A DNA stretch of 64,000 nt, from the NCBI GenBank assembly GCA_963070105.1, contig OY718805.1, positions 8,239,001 through 8,303,000 of the forward strand, given 5' to 3'. Source of the stretch: Litomosoides sigmodontis (lineage: Eukaryota; Nematoda; Chromadorea; Rhabditida; Onchocercidae). The position numbers and the translations under genes are program-made. The notes under the pieces are model-generated. The model made no database searches. It had not been told where the DNA came from and saw only the letters and a program-made list of their open reading frames with translations. This document shows, piece by piece, positions 1 to 44,659 of the stretch; position 1 is the first letter of the stretch, and each line of letters starts with the position of its first letter.

Positions 1-29956
<29,956 letters not shown>

Positions 29957-30534
29957 CTGGAAGAATTTTGAAATTAAATTTCAAACATTTAAATAACTGT
30001 CCATTTCATTGGGTGTAATCTCCATTTTTTTTTCGTATTCAAATATAGCCTGTTCGTTTCAATATATTAATACAAAAAACTAATTAATTATTTAATTAAT
30101 TCACCGATATTACAAAAATATTTTTATTAATGTTAGAAATTGTTCGGTAAATATTCGAAAAAAATGCCTGATTAATTTTCCTAAATATTTTATGATTCCT
30201 TAACGCAAACATAAATTTGCGTAAAACGTATACATTCAAAAATATTTCAGTGCTAAATTTTTTTTTTGTAAAAAACTTTTTTTTTATTCCCTATTTTACA
30301 GTCAAAAAATTGCAAAAAAGTTTTATTGATGAATTCTTTTTGTTACTATTAAATTATTTTTGAAAATTACAATTTGTGCAATTGCAAATTTTTTTCATTC
30401 CTCTTAATTTGCTATTCAATGATTTTCAGGTCACTGTGCCATGATCGTTTCACAATGATGTGAAATTTGATTATGTGTTCATTGTTCCGAGAAAATAACA
30501 CAAATTAAATTAATAAACAAATGAATCGGACTGC

Positions 30535-30660
30535 GTTGATCGCCCTCCACACCTTATCACTTCGATCGTTTGCATGCGCAATCGTCCACCTCCGCTCATC
30601 CGATATTATTAATGCGATGCGCACGACGTACGGACAATGATGACTCAGCATTTGTTTGTT
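30535..30660 (-). promoter_or_regulatory. GC-richer patch upstream of the myosin gene, possible promoter
   Basis: About 125 bp of clearly higher GC (CGATCGTTTGCATGCGCAAT, GCGCACGACGTACGG, and an AP-1-like TGACTCA at its end) about 0.6 kb 5' of the first visible myosin exon, in otherwise very AT-rich DNA. No open frame of note on either strand. A promoter role is inference. Confidence 0.25.
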
Positions 30661-32699
30661 GAACAATTCAATCAAAGATAATTTTTTCCAATATGAGCAA
30701 AGTCCACTTCTATTTCTTTTTTCCTCGTTTTCTTTTGTTCACATTACGTTTTTTTTTTCGTTTTTTAATTTTTCAAAACCAAAAAAAAAATTGAAAAAAA
30801 AAACGAAATGAGAGAAGGAAAATTCTGATCCATATTTCTTTCTCCTCTCTCTTTACATTTCAATTTAAAAAAAAAAAAGCCATCTTTCTTTTCTTTCAAA
30901 ACTTTTCAAATACTTATACTTCGAACGGTCACTTTACCGTTTGAAATTTATTACTATCATTTTTGGTAAAAAAAAATATGATTATTGTTTAGAGCTTTGC
31001 AAGTTAAAATTGATTAAATCGCAAAAAGAGCAATGTGAATGTCAGATTTATCTTAAAGAAAAAAGGAGAGGAAAAAAAAGTAAAAATAAACTATCAAAGA
31101 AATATTAGTTAGGAAATTGCTTGTTAAAAATTAGTAAAAAGACTAAAAAAATATATTATTAAAAAAATTAGCACAAATTGACACTAAGATAATATACTAC
31201 ATGCCATAGACGCATATTTAGCGCATTCTTTTTCCGGTGAAAAAAGAATTAATTTTAAATTAAAAAATTTCGCTATAAATTTATCATCAAATGAATATGA
31301 CTCGATGTTTCCACTAATTTATTATGTAACACATTATTTTTTCAAATTAAAAATTAATTATCTTTTAAATTTTTCTATAAATTTATCGTTTACATCGACA
31401 TTTCATGCAGTAACTTAAACAAGAGAAAGGAGAAAGCAGACAAATGATAAAGGTAAGTAAGTAAACAAAATAAAAATACCTTGCTGCTTGTGTCCAACAT
31501 ACTATCCTCTCGCACTACGCAGATTTATTTGGTCAGTAATAATTGTTGGATATTATTCTTTCCTCAACAAAAAAAAGAGGTAATTATAAAATTAATTAGT
31601 AAATTAATGTTGTGAACATTTACCGTAAGTTTTAGCATCGTTTACTCTTTCAAATTATAAAAAAAAAATTTTTTCGTTCAAATAGAAATAATTTAAGTTT
31701 GTCCTATTTTAGTCATTCATTTTTGTGCGTTATATTAAATTTACTAAATAAAATATAATTGACCGAGTTTTTTTTTTTTTAATTTTTTATCTCTTTCAAG
31801 AATTTACAAAGAAATAGCAAAAGAAAAAAATTTGAAATGGTCGTTTGATGAGAAATTAGAACAGAAAATGCATCGAAATAGCAATAGTATGAAAATACAA
31901 AGATTTTTCACATAGTACTAAATTATCATCTGCAACTATTATCAAATATTTTGCGTAAATTTTAAAAAAAAAATTTATTATAATGAAAATTGTTATTGAC
32001 AATTACCATCAAATATCTCACGCGGAAAAGAAAGAAAAAACCGAGGAAGTGAATAATATGAATTAAAAATGAAATGAATAAAAAAAACCATACTGTATCA
32101 TTGAATTTATAGTTTAAAAATTTTACAATGTCTTTTGTAGATTTGAAATTGAGAAAATTGAGCAAAGAAAAAAAAGAAAACATATTATATAATTGAATTT
32201 GCTGCTTTAAAATTATGTGATACATTTTTCTCTTTCATTAGCAAAGATTAGATGAAATTAATTAATTCATTGTCAATTTCAACGATGAAATGTTTCCATT
32301 TTACGAATAGCTAATGAAGAAAGAGAAAGAGAGAGCAAAAAAAATTTAATTTAATTTTCTAAAATTGTAGCAAAATGAATAAATTTCCTAATGAGAAATA
32401 AATTGTTGATAATGGATAGTTGTCGAGAGTGTTTTGAGGTGGCAAGATTGGTGAGAATTGCGAGAGTTGAACAGCACGCATTGCAGAATAGGGTTCATGG
32501 CCGTTTTCGGTTCACGCAACCCTTCACATTAACCAACCTGTTTCATACATTTCATTACTACGCCACATCGCCTCTTTTACACCACTCATCGTCGCATCGG
32601 AATTTCTTCTCTATACGTGTCTCTACGAATAAATTCATTAAGACAATACAATAATTCCAAATTGACAATTTCATTAACATTTTCGTGTACGCTTACGTA

Positions 32700-32936
32700 T
32701 ACGTACGTGTGTGTGTGTGTGTGAATGCGTGAATGTGTGTATGTATGCGTACGTATATGTATGTGTGCGTTCGATTGCGTGTGTATGTATGTATGCATAT
32801 ATATATGTGTGTGTATGTGTGTGTGTGAATGCGTGAAAGTATATGTATGTGTCTGCGTGTGCATGTATGCGTACGCATATGTATGTGTGCGTTCGATTAC
32901 GTGTGTGTGTATGTATGTATGCATATATATATGTGT

Positions 32937-32983
<47 letters not shown>

Positions 32984-32990
32984 TATGTAT
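32700..32990. repeat. GT-rich block with a 122-bp tandem duplication
   Basis: GCGTTCGATT occurs at 32767 and 32889, and the flanking TATGTATGCATATATATATG and GTGAATGCGTGAA are repeated in step, ending in a (GT)n run at 32942-32981. Several open frames here encode Cys/Val or His/Thr runs and are artefacts of the repeat. Confidence 0.9.
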
Positions 32991-34056
32991 CGTTTCATAC
33001 ATTCGTATCAGCAATTGCTATGATTTCTCATTGTCGATGTTCCATGGTAATGTACGAAAATTGACATTCAACAATAAATTTAAATTGAAATAAAGGAAGA
33101 TGAGAGGCGATAATGAAATTAATTTTTTTTTAAACAAACAAATTTAAAAACAATTTTAAACAAATTCATATAATTCATAAATTTATCGTTTAATGTATTT
33201 GCAAGCAAAAAAAAAAGAAACGAATGCTAATTTCGCTATTGAAATAACGAATGGTTTCAAAAATATTTCATTAAATTACTTAATATTTGCACTGAAAAAT
33301 TGCTGAAACAAAAAACCAATAATATATTTGAAACAATTACATTGAATTACAGAAAAAAAAGCATATATAACGAAATCATTTTCAATTAAAAAAAAATTTT
33401 TTTCAATAATTTCCATTCCTAAATAATAATTCAGTTTCAATAGCACAAATGACGAGACCTATTTTTTTTTTCTATCAAATTTCACTAATAATTTTTAGCG
33501 AGTACATTCCTCAATTCAATCAATTCATCCTTTTTGCATGGATTTTTTACATGGATGCAAATTTTCATTTCATGGAACTAAAAAAAAAGCGGTAAATTTT
33601 CAAGCAAAATTATATTGTATAGCAATAATTGCAATAAATTGTAAATTGTTTTATTTGCAAAATTTTAGTAAAATTGTGCTGAAGGCATAACCAATTTGTT
33701 TTGCGCTTTTTTTTGTTGTTAACCTTTTTTTTTTTAAACAAAAATGAAAAAAAAAACTTTTTTGCATCATTCTCGGCTGATTACGCCTCCCATCGTGTGC
33801 TCCTATTCACACGTCAATCATTTCACTCAAAATTTTCACATTTTTCAAGAAGAAGAAGAAGTCATAAATGTGAAAAAAAAAACAAACAATGCAAATGCGC
33901 AACTGTGCGTGCGCCTAGTTGTTATACATTTTGTTAACATTGTTATTAGTAGCAATCATCGTTGACCTAAATCAGTCGCCACCTATCAAATTGAAATATT
34001 AATTACAACGATAAAAATAATCCCACTCGTTGACTGAATGTTGATCGGCGTGTGCT

Positions 34057-34060
<4 letters not shown>

Positions 34061-34105
<45 letters not shown>
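34061..34105. repeat. (GT)n microsatellite
   Basis: About 22 TG units in intergenic DNA. Confidence 0.95.
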
Positions 34106-34109
<4 letters not shown>

Positions 34110-34745
34110 ATGCTAAATGAGCTAAGTTATAAAATTATTCATTCATATTCAAAGTAAAACTTAGTTTAAATAAATATAAGAATTATTCATTCGTATTCAA
34201 AATAAAACTTAGTTTAAATAAATATAAATGAAAAAAATTAAAAAATACAAATTGTATTTTGGCAACTTTTTTTTTAATTTTCTTTGAGAGAATTTGAAAA
34301 ATTTTATGAAATTTTAATATTTTTTTTTGGTATTTGAAATTCTTTACTTTAAAAAGATGAGAATTAAGAATTTTTGCTTAGAATAGAATTTTTCAATGAT
34401 TAATTACTTTCCATTAACGCTTCTCTATTCACCATTTTTTTCACTGAAAAAAAAATGCTTCGAATGACAAAAGCATTTATTACTTCATTACAGTACGCTT
34501 TCAATCACGTATGCCAAAAAAAGCGTCTAATGTAGTTTAAAAGTGAGAAATCAAAAACAAATTAATAATACTAAACTTCATAAGACACCACTGCTGCAAT
34601 TTCAGTGAAAGCGATTTGCTATATTACTTTTGTCAATTATCGCATTAAACTAGGATTCAAAATCCCTTTACTTATTTATCAATCAGAAATGCTAAACGTC
34701 ATTTCGTAAGGATAAACAGGAAATTTAATTCATTGAGGAATTTCA

Positions 34746-36845
<2,100 letters not shown>

Positions 36846-37034
36846 TGTGCAAATGAAACATTTTTGATTAGATCACGATGACTTGCAGTTGCAACCAAGT
36901 TATTGCTAAAAGGGTTAATGATTGATTTCATCCCTTCCTTTTTCATTGAGCGGTGTTAGATCACGATGATTTGCAGTGGCGCCAGATTGTACGATGAAAT
37001 TGCAACGATTACTGGTCGCTTCAGCACTCACTAG

Positions 37035-39180
37035 CACAACTCCCACCGCAACTACTCACGTTATCACTATCACCAATACAACCATGCATGATCTCACCGC
37101 TGCTAGCAAACATTACAACGGTTGGAACAAAGGGAAAGATAAGCTGGACAAACGACATCATGCAAACCGTTCACATAGTAGCGCAGGAAGCGATACGACA
37201 ATTCCGCCAGCAGTTGGATCATGGAGCGAATTTAGTGGAAAACACAAGAGAGTCAATTTGAAACAAAATTTTACGGTGAGGTTTATTACGAATAAAGAAG
37301 ACTATTCATAGTTATAAGATGAATAAATGAGATTTTGCCAAATTATCAAATAGATCATCAGTCTTTATCAATTTGTAAAGCATACAAATTAGTCATGTAA
37401 AAATTTAATTCTAAAATTTTTTAAAAAAGCTAATAAAGCGAGAATAAACTAAATAACTTAATTAATTAGATTATTGAGTATAATTTGTAGCTGCTGAGCG
37501 ACAAAACTACTAGATAAATTAGTAGATAATTAGTAGTAGAACTAGTAGATAATGACCCATGCAAGTTTGAAGTATAAATGAAGAGTAAGGTGCAACGGTA
37601 ATAAATTGAAAATTGTACAAAATTCAAATTAAGTCATAAAACATGTAAATAGTCATAAAATATGTAAATAATTAAAATTATAACATTTTATTGCAATATT
37701 CCTGCAAATATCTTAATGTTTTTTCGACTAATATTTAATTTCTTGAGAGAAAGAGAATTCGACATATTAAAATCCCCGCGTGTACATATAATTCAAAATA
37801 TGTAGAGCAGTAGCTGAACTGAGTTTGAACCTTTTATTCTGACATGCGAGTAATTTCAACAGTGTTACATGCAAATTTTGATAAGCTTAAAAATTACATG
37901 ACGTAAATATTTGAGAAATTTCAGCTGAGTTGAGTGGATAAAGTTGCACGATATCCGTATGAATGAATAACCTGGCAATATATTCCTTGGCAATCATTGA
38001 ATTTGAATTAAATTTTTACTAAATCTATATCCGTACAAATATTATTAATGGTATCACTCGTACCTCCCTGAATTGATCAAAAAATTATTATAAATTCATT
38101 AAAAATTGATAAAACTTTTTGATAAAATTATCAGCTATCAGTGATATCGTAGCACCGCTACTGCTACTGTTACTACCACTATTACTACTGCTACTACTAC
38201 TGCTGCTGTTACTACTACTACTAGTACTCATATATATATAGTTCGATGTATGCTAATGATAATGTTTTGTAACAAATTTAATTACTGTACAGTATTATTG
38301 CAAAAAAGAAATGCTATTAATGATAGCAGTAGTTCGATGCAATTTTATTTCAGGAAACAAGCAATAAACAACAGGCGGATGAATGACAATTATTAGCATT
38401 GCTAATGAAAAGCTTATTTGCCCTGAAATTAGTTGTAAAATGATGTTATATGATATTTGCTAGAATTGTTGTTAAATTAATCACATCTAATTTATTTTCT
38501 GATGTTTTTTTTAAATTATTTTTCTCTTTGTAGAGTGATTAGAGGCAGTTAATATATTAAAAACAAAAGTGTAAAAAAAATTTCATATTGAAAATGCAAC
38601 TTTTTCGTTGCAATAAAAGCTATGAATGAAACCGAAATTGTTTTACATTAAAGTAAAAAACGAAACAAATGCGCACAATTTATCGCACGACATTTAATTC
38701 ATAATAAATGCATTAATTATGAAGGTAAATATTATTCAAAGCAACTTATTAATCAATAAACAACGCTTCTATCACTTCCAATTCCATCCTTTTGCATGCT
38801 TGTCATTTAAGCAAATTATAGAAATTGCATAATGTAGAATTTAATTTCGTATCCTATGAAAATTTAACATAAAAATATGAAACTTAATTTCACGAAATTT
38901 TGTGTTTTATTAAACAACATATTTTTTCGTCCAAAAACAGCAAATCAATAAAGCTTCCATGCTCTTATCAGTGTCGCAATTCCTCTTTTCTCAGTCTCAA
39001 CTAAGATCTCTCAGCGTTACAAAAATGTAAAATTAATTTTTTTTTCATTTTGCAAAAATATTCGAAATATTTCAAAAGTTACATTCAAAGGAATTTCTTC
39101 CTTTTTTTTTTTAAAAAAACTACTAGATATCTGCGTGTTATTTCCTACAATTTCACATTGTCTATTTTTCTAACTTAGCT
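37035..39180. other. Intergenic region
   Basis: The open frame through 36976-37311 is Thr/Ser-rich with no family resemblance and may be 3' UTR of the upstream gene. From 37330 onward only AT-rich DNA and a CTA/CTG tract are seen. Confidence 0.55.
38157..38226. repeat. CTA/CTG/TTA imperfect trinucleotide tract
   Basis: Mixed CTACTG and TACTAC units ending in a short (AT)n. No coding context. Confidence 0.85.
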
Positions 39181-39385
39181 TTTTTTTCTGTCCGCGCTTC
39201 TGAGCGATAAACGTGAACGGTGTGGAGAAACCCGAGGTTGAGCAGGAAATACGTTCACGCAATGTCCCATTCATTGTATCATTCAAAGCAGACCGTTTCC
39301 CGCGCTTGCTACCAATCCATGTTCACACGGACCGATCACTCAGTGTCTGTAACTCGCCTCTCTCTATCAACTATATATATGTATA

Positions 39386-39409
39386 TGTGTGTGCGTGTGT
39401 GTGTGTGCG

Positions 39410-39460
<51 letters not shown>
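39386..39460. repeat. (GT)n microsatellite
   Basis: Degenerate GTGTGCGTGT then about 21 pure GT units, directly upstream of the possible membrane microprotein. Confidence 0.95.
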
Positions 39461-39464
<4 letters not shown>

Positions 39465-39488
39465 CATGTTTGCAAAAATTCCTCTTGC

Positions 39489-39626
39489 ATGGAACTAGGG
39501 GGATCAGGCGGGAGATCGGGCGGGAGATTCTCGGAGTGGATAGTCGTCTCAGGAACGATTGCCATTCTCGTTGCTGCTTGTACGCTGTTGCGGCGGATAC
39601 ATGAATTGTTGCGCGGGCTACAGTAA
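39489..39626 (+). CDS. Possible 45-residue single-pass membrane microprotein
   Basis: A short frame in a GC-rich patch just after a GT repeat. It begins MELGGSGGRSGGRFSEW, runs into a hydrophobic segment IVVSGTIAILVAACTLL and ends RRIHELLRGLQ, which would orient the basic tail to the cytosol or matrix. The frame stays open upstream through the GT repeat to an ATG at 39213, but that part encodes a Cys/Val run and is unlikely to be real. A GTAAGC donor overlaps the stop (39625-39630), so this could instead be the first exon of a longer gene. Confidence 0.3.
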   Translation: MELGGSGGRSGGRFSEWIVVSGTIAILVAACTLLRRIHELLRGLQ

Positions 39627-40172
39627 GCTCACGGGCATCAGTCAACCAAGGAAAGTTTCACAACAATTGTGCTGCGTGACATCAAACAACTGTAGCAGCT
39701 CTGACAAGAATTTGCAATCGCTCCTCTACCTCTACTGTTTAGTAACTTTAATCTCAGAGTTATCATCTTCAATCCGCCATGATTGTCACACTTTTCAATT
39801 GTCACCGCAAACACTTTGTACACAACAACAAGTTCTTTATCACTAGCGAATAGAGCGCTGCTATTCTCAAACATCCGTGACAATCAAAGATGCATATACT
39901 TTAATAATTACTTTCAATGATTTATGCATTAAAAAAATGAAATTGAAATGATGTGAAACGCACACAAAGTGTCATATAACAATAGCTAGCTGTATGGAAT
40001 AGATGTACTGTAATGATTCAATTTCATCATAATGTTTAATTCTATTGGAAGAGAAACAAAAAACGCACGAATAAGACGGACAGTTTCACGGCACAATTAC
40101 GTCCACGTACTTGAAATCGAGCTTTCTTGTTTGTTTGTTTTTTTATCATTTAACAACTATAATTTTTTATAG

Positions 40173-40362
40173 TAATATCTCTTATCAGACAGTATTTCAT
40201 TTCATGGACAATTCCAGTTCTTTGCAGATACACAGAAAGTATACTCCGACTTTCCACTGTTCTTCCTCTCAATGACGCACAAGTGCTTCTTCGAATCGCA
40301 GAAACAACCTTTCTTACTAAAAAACGGAAATTTTTCTGCAATGTAGAAAAGAACATTGAAAG
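40173..40362 (+). CDS. Possible orphan exon (about 62 codons)
   Basis: Open frame with no ATG, bounded by a TTTTATAG acceptor and an AAAG|GTTTTG donor. It reads [19 protein letters not shown], then [17 protein letters not shown] and [15 protein letters not shown]. It is richer in GC and more amphipathic than the surrounding DNA. No partner exon could be assigned; the phase (1 in, 2 out) does not fit directly to the 39489-39626 frame. Confidence 0.2.
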
Positions 40363-40373
40363 GTTTTGATGTT

Positions 40374-40479
<106 letters not shown>

Positions 40480-41064
40480 TAGAAATCCATTTTACGTGTA
40501 ACAAGTAATTGAAATACACTTACGTCCATGATTGATTTTTTTTCAATCTACACCACGCTATTGGTTCACGTTGGTCATAGCAATCAACGTGTGATTTGCA
40601 ATTTTTTTTTCTGCAAAATAAGGTGAGCTAAAATTGCAACAGAATTCATAGCGAGATATTTTTTTAGCATTGTTCTATTTTGATTTAATGCAAGCTATAA
40701 GGCTGATGGGGAAAACTCCAAAAAAAAACTAGAAAAAATTGTAGTAAAAATAATATATTTCAAACAATTCCGTAAAATTGTAACAAGAAATAGAAGGCTT
40801 TTTGAAACTTTTGCTATAAAATAGAAATGTTAGGATTGTTTGGCATATAAGAGCGAAATAAAATTATTTCAAAATATTGAATGATCAGAATAACATACAC
40901 GCCATCAGTCTTAATGAATTTTGCTTTACTGCATTGACCTTTTGCTTTAAACATATTTCTTTGCTCCTTCTCTTCATCCATCTAAAATCACAGATGAACG
41001 AATTTCAGCGTCATTTAAAATGTGTATTTTAATTTTACAATGTAAAAGATCATTTTATCTAAAA

Positions 41065-41272
41065 TTAGTGGTAGTAGCACATTTTCATCATGCAACTCGT
41101 ATTTCCCGTCAGTTTCATGCGATTTATGAAATTTTTTTTGTCCAAGCCTTCTACAGCTTATATCTAATTAATTGGGAAATTATAAAATTGAACTTATCTC
41201 TTCATTGTTTGGATAGAATTGTGCTGTAACTAGAAAAATCATTAAAGCAAATGCTATTAGAAGTTTCTTCAT
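41065..41272 (-). CDS. Possible 54-residue secreted peptide, two exons
   Basis: ATG at 41272 begins MKKLLIAFALMIFLVTAQF, an almost textbook signal peptide. The frame then reads YPNNEE and meets a GTTCAA donor at 41193. A 43-nt intron ends in GCTGTAG, and exon 41065-41150 continues in phase with KGLDKKNFINRMKLTGNTSC and MMKMCYYH before a stop. The signal peptide is convincing; the second exon is less so, because another frame through 41065-41150 is also open and the intron is short. No family recognised. Confidence 0.4.
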
Positions 41273-42767
41273 TTTCTTTCTGAAAAAAGGGCTAAATTAT
41301 TAAATTCATAAGTATAATTTAATTTCGTAATAAATCATTACGACGAAGTCAACATGTGAAAAATACAACTTCTTCTGCAAAAAATAACACAACATTTAAA
41401 ATTTTCCATTTTACATCAATTACTATTTATTGGCTTTTTTAAGAAGTGTAAAACAAAGAAAACACAAATGAACAATTTTTAAAAGTAAATTAATATATTG
41501 AATAATTTACACCGGTGTTTTTTTGCTAACCAATAAAAACTTTTGGTTTTTTTCACATTTCAACAAGTAAAATAAAACAAATTTAGCAAATTTGACATAG
41601 CTCATTCCCAAAATGCATTTGTCTTTCAGATTGCAAAACGAATTTGTTTTTTAAATGATTAAAATGAGAATGGAAGAAGATTGAGAAATGAATTTGTCAT
41701 ATTAACTTTACTTATAAATATAGGTATGTGTATGATATTTCAGTGTACAGTTTAAACAGATGTGGGCGTTTAGTTTTTAATTTTTGCCTTTTTTTTGCTC
41801 ATTTTTTGAGAGAATATGGTGGTGGAGGAGAGAGTTTGACTTGTTTTAGCTATGCTTCAATTGTGGAAGCATTGTGAAAAGTACCGCACACACGCCTCTT
41901 TTTAACAGTTCTAAAGTTTACATAGCTTATCTGTGGAAAACAAATTGTTTCAGTTTGTAATTTCCATTCTTTTTTTTTCTACTTAAAACTCTTTCAGATT
42001 GATACCGTAACCGTTAACTGTCCACCCGTATGTACATGAGATGTTTTCCGGATTTTCCTGAAATTTGCTTTTTAAAGTACTTTTCATTACTGCACCAGAT
42101 GTTCATCATTATCATTTTATATTTTATTTGTTTAAATATATGAGATGAATTTCGTCATAGATTTTCAAATTTTTATAATCCAAGAGTGTTTGATGGTGAT
42201 AATTTTGTCAAAATTTCGAAAAGTATTAAATTTCAGTTGTCTTTTTTCTTTTATCATGCATTTGAAAATTCTAAAGCTACTAGCACAAATAAGATTATCT
42301 TCGTGCCTCCAGCAGCAAAGTTACATTTGTTTGACTAATTTGAAATTAATTAATTAACATCAACTACTGCCATGTGATTATTCCAACCACTTCAGGTGAG
42401 TGTTAATGCATTTACTGAGCTAACAAAATTTGTTTTGAATTTTGTTGCATAAAGTGATAGCTTCTTTCTTTTTTCCAAGTAAGTGATGTAATTTCAACAC
42501 AATGTTTACTTTGGTGACGTATGAAGAAGCGTTTAAACATCAGTGCTCTAAGCCTACTCCACCTCACTTCACGCTCTGTTATCATGTGAAATGCGACGTG
42601 TGACAAATACGTCAAAATTGAGTAAACGATTTATCACTTCAACTGATAAAGAAAAATTGCTTATCACATCGATGAATGAGTTACATTCATTTTATATGAT
42701 GAAAATTTAAACGTCTCCCTCGTAACCTCTCAAAATAGTTACAATTCATCCCAGTTGCGCAGCAAAT

Positions 42768-44659
42768 TTATTCTGTATTAGAATTGATTGTGGAAAAACC
42801 AGTCATCGACTGCTCCTTTTCCTCCGACTCACTCTTACACTGGTGATCTATAATGCAGAAAAAATTAAATCAAATCGAATAAAACCTTCAACATTACTCA
42901 TCCAATTTATTTCAATATTCAAAACATCTCTCACTCCCTCTCTCTCTCTCTCTCTAATGCAAGTTATGCAAATTTTAAAAAATTTTGAGATAAAAATAAA
43001 ATTTTAAAAAAAGTTAAAGCAAAAATAAACGGATGAGTTGATGAAGCGTATGGATGAGGGAAAAACAACTTGTTTTAAAAATAATTTTGCTAAAAACCTG
43101 CTGTTTTATTCAGGCGAAAATTCATCCTATTCGGATCTAACCATTCACGAGGTAGCGCACCCATCGATGGATCTGAAAGTACCATTTTCAGATAATTATT
43201 TTGCACTGTAAAGAAATCATTTGCAATCATCGAAGCTGAAACTTGCATTTTTTCGCTCATTTCAAACAAGAGGATTTCATAATCCTTGAAATAATTTAAA
43301 TTCTTTAAACATTAGTAAACTTTCATAATTTTCGAATTAATTTAAATTCTTTAAACTAAAGTGTTACTTAAGTGAAACCATACTGTCAGCATTTGCTACA
43401 TTCATTACATTGTACTTTTATGATTAGCCAAAAAAAAAAGGTAGTATTTACCGTACGGTCGTGTTTTACAGCAACATATGCGTCGAAGACAGTAAGTGAA
43501 GGAGTTGAAATTACTGCGTAATTTATGCCGCGCTACCTCTGTATCGATTTTACTACAACTCTGCAATTGCAGATAAAATTAAAATTTTAATTGAAGCATT
43601 TACTATTACTGCATTACTTATAACTTTTATTTTTTTTGCATTTTTGTAACATTACTAAATTAAGAAAGTATTGGAAGAAACATTGGAAACTTTTGACGCA
43701 TTACATTTACTTTCACAAAAAAATCAAACTGTTTAAAATATTATGGAAGATTACATCTATTCAAACACATTGTCTTTGAAAATTTAATTTTCTGAGAAAA
43801 AAATAGTGCGTCAGTTGCTGCTATCTACCTCAGCTAATAATTTTATAAAATTTTTAACTTCAAAAATTGATCATAAAAAAAAGCATACATCATCATGCGT
43901 ACTGTGAGAAGATTGTCCATCAGAGTATGCGCTTGTTGAAAGTGAATAATACACATCAGCGTATTCAGTGGAATTTAAACTACTCATCTTCGAGGCATCC
44001 TTAAATTCAAATGATCATGATGGCGCATATGTGCGCAATTCTGGAATACAATCAGCGCACAAGTTTACTTCATTCAGCTGCATTCGTTTTATTAGCAATT
44101 CGATTTAGAAGAAATCTACCACTTTGGTTACTTTGGCTATTGAGAAAAAAAAAGTAAAATTTCGGAAAATTTCATTGTAGCATTTATTCTGCATATGTCA
44201 AATTAATCAATGCAACATTAAAACATTACGTTTAAGGTGAACAAATTTTCTACACTCAAACATACTCAAAATATTTCAGTGAAATTTTTGATTCAATCAA
44301 ATTTCTGATGAAATTTGCTTTTTTGTTTTGCGATGAGTACAATTGAAGAGAATGGGAAATTCAACCGCTCTCAAATTCACCAACAATTCACACTAACAAA
44401 TGCAAATTAATTTGTAAATTTATCCATCAAATATTTTTAGCAATTTTTCCTCACTTTTAATCTTACTCCTAATTAAGTTTTAAAACTAATGAAGCAATTA
44501 GAGCAGTATTAAACAATGAATGCTATCTTTATCCATTAATCGTAAAAGTGAATTGTCAGAGGAGGCAACATCAAAAGATGTGAACAAGTCGTCAACCACA
44601 CATACTTTTGCAGTCGAAATTCTACCACCCAAAACAGTCCAGTTCTTAGCTAAATCCAT
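42768..44659 (-). CDS. Unrecognised six-exon gene, 185 aa
   Basis: Exons 44606-44659, 43889-43999, 43452-43560, 43379-43395 (17-nt microexon), 43098-43284 and 42768-42847 join without a phase error and total 558 nt including the stop. Donors include GTATGT, GTATGC and GTAAAT. The protein starts MDLAKNWTVLGGRISTAK, has a Ser/Tyr-rich stretch, then a basic cysteine cluster YCLRRICCCKTRPY, a helical region LLFEMSEKMQVSASMIANDF and FFTVQNNYLKMVL, then ALPREWLDPNRMNF, and an acidic end SESEEKEQSMTGFSTINSNT. No signal peptide or membrane segment is seen. The cysteine cluster flanked by basic residues would suit palmitoylation and membrane attachment, by inference. The start region (W..LGGRISTAK) hints at a helical-bundle protein, but I cannot name a family. 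Confidence 0.65.

Larger units (their letters stand above)
29957..34745. other. Intergenic region
   Basis: AT-rich DNA between the myosin and the secreted-protein gene. It contains the GC-richer patch at 30535-30660, the GT-rich duplication and a GT microsatellite. The frame at 32391-32654 has no coding character. Further 5' myosin exons cannot be excluded. Confidence 0.6.

Noticed and set aside
32391..32654. Plus-strand 87-codon frame next to the GT block
   Set aside because: No conserved motif, no splice context and a composition like the surrounding DNA.
32586..33093. Overlapping frames with Cys/Val or His/Thr runs
   Set aside because: Product of GT/CA simple repeats; both strands open because of the repeat.
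36976..37311. Plus-strand 111-codon frame rich in Thr and Ser
   Set aside because: Low complexity with no family resemblance; overlaps the better phased alternative last exon and may be 3' UTR. Not excluded outright.
39213..39488. N-terminal extension of the microprotein frame through the GT repeat
   Set aside because: Would encode a long Cys/Val run from a microsatellite; unlikely to be translated.
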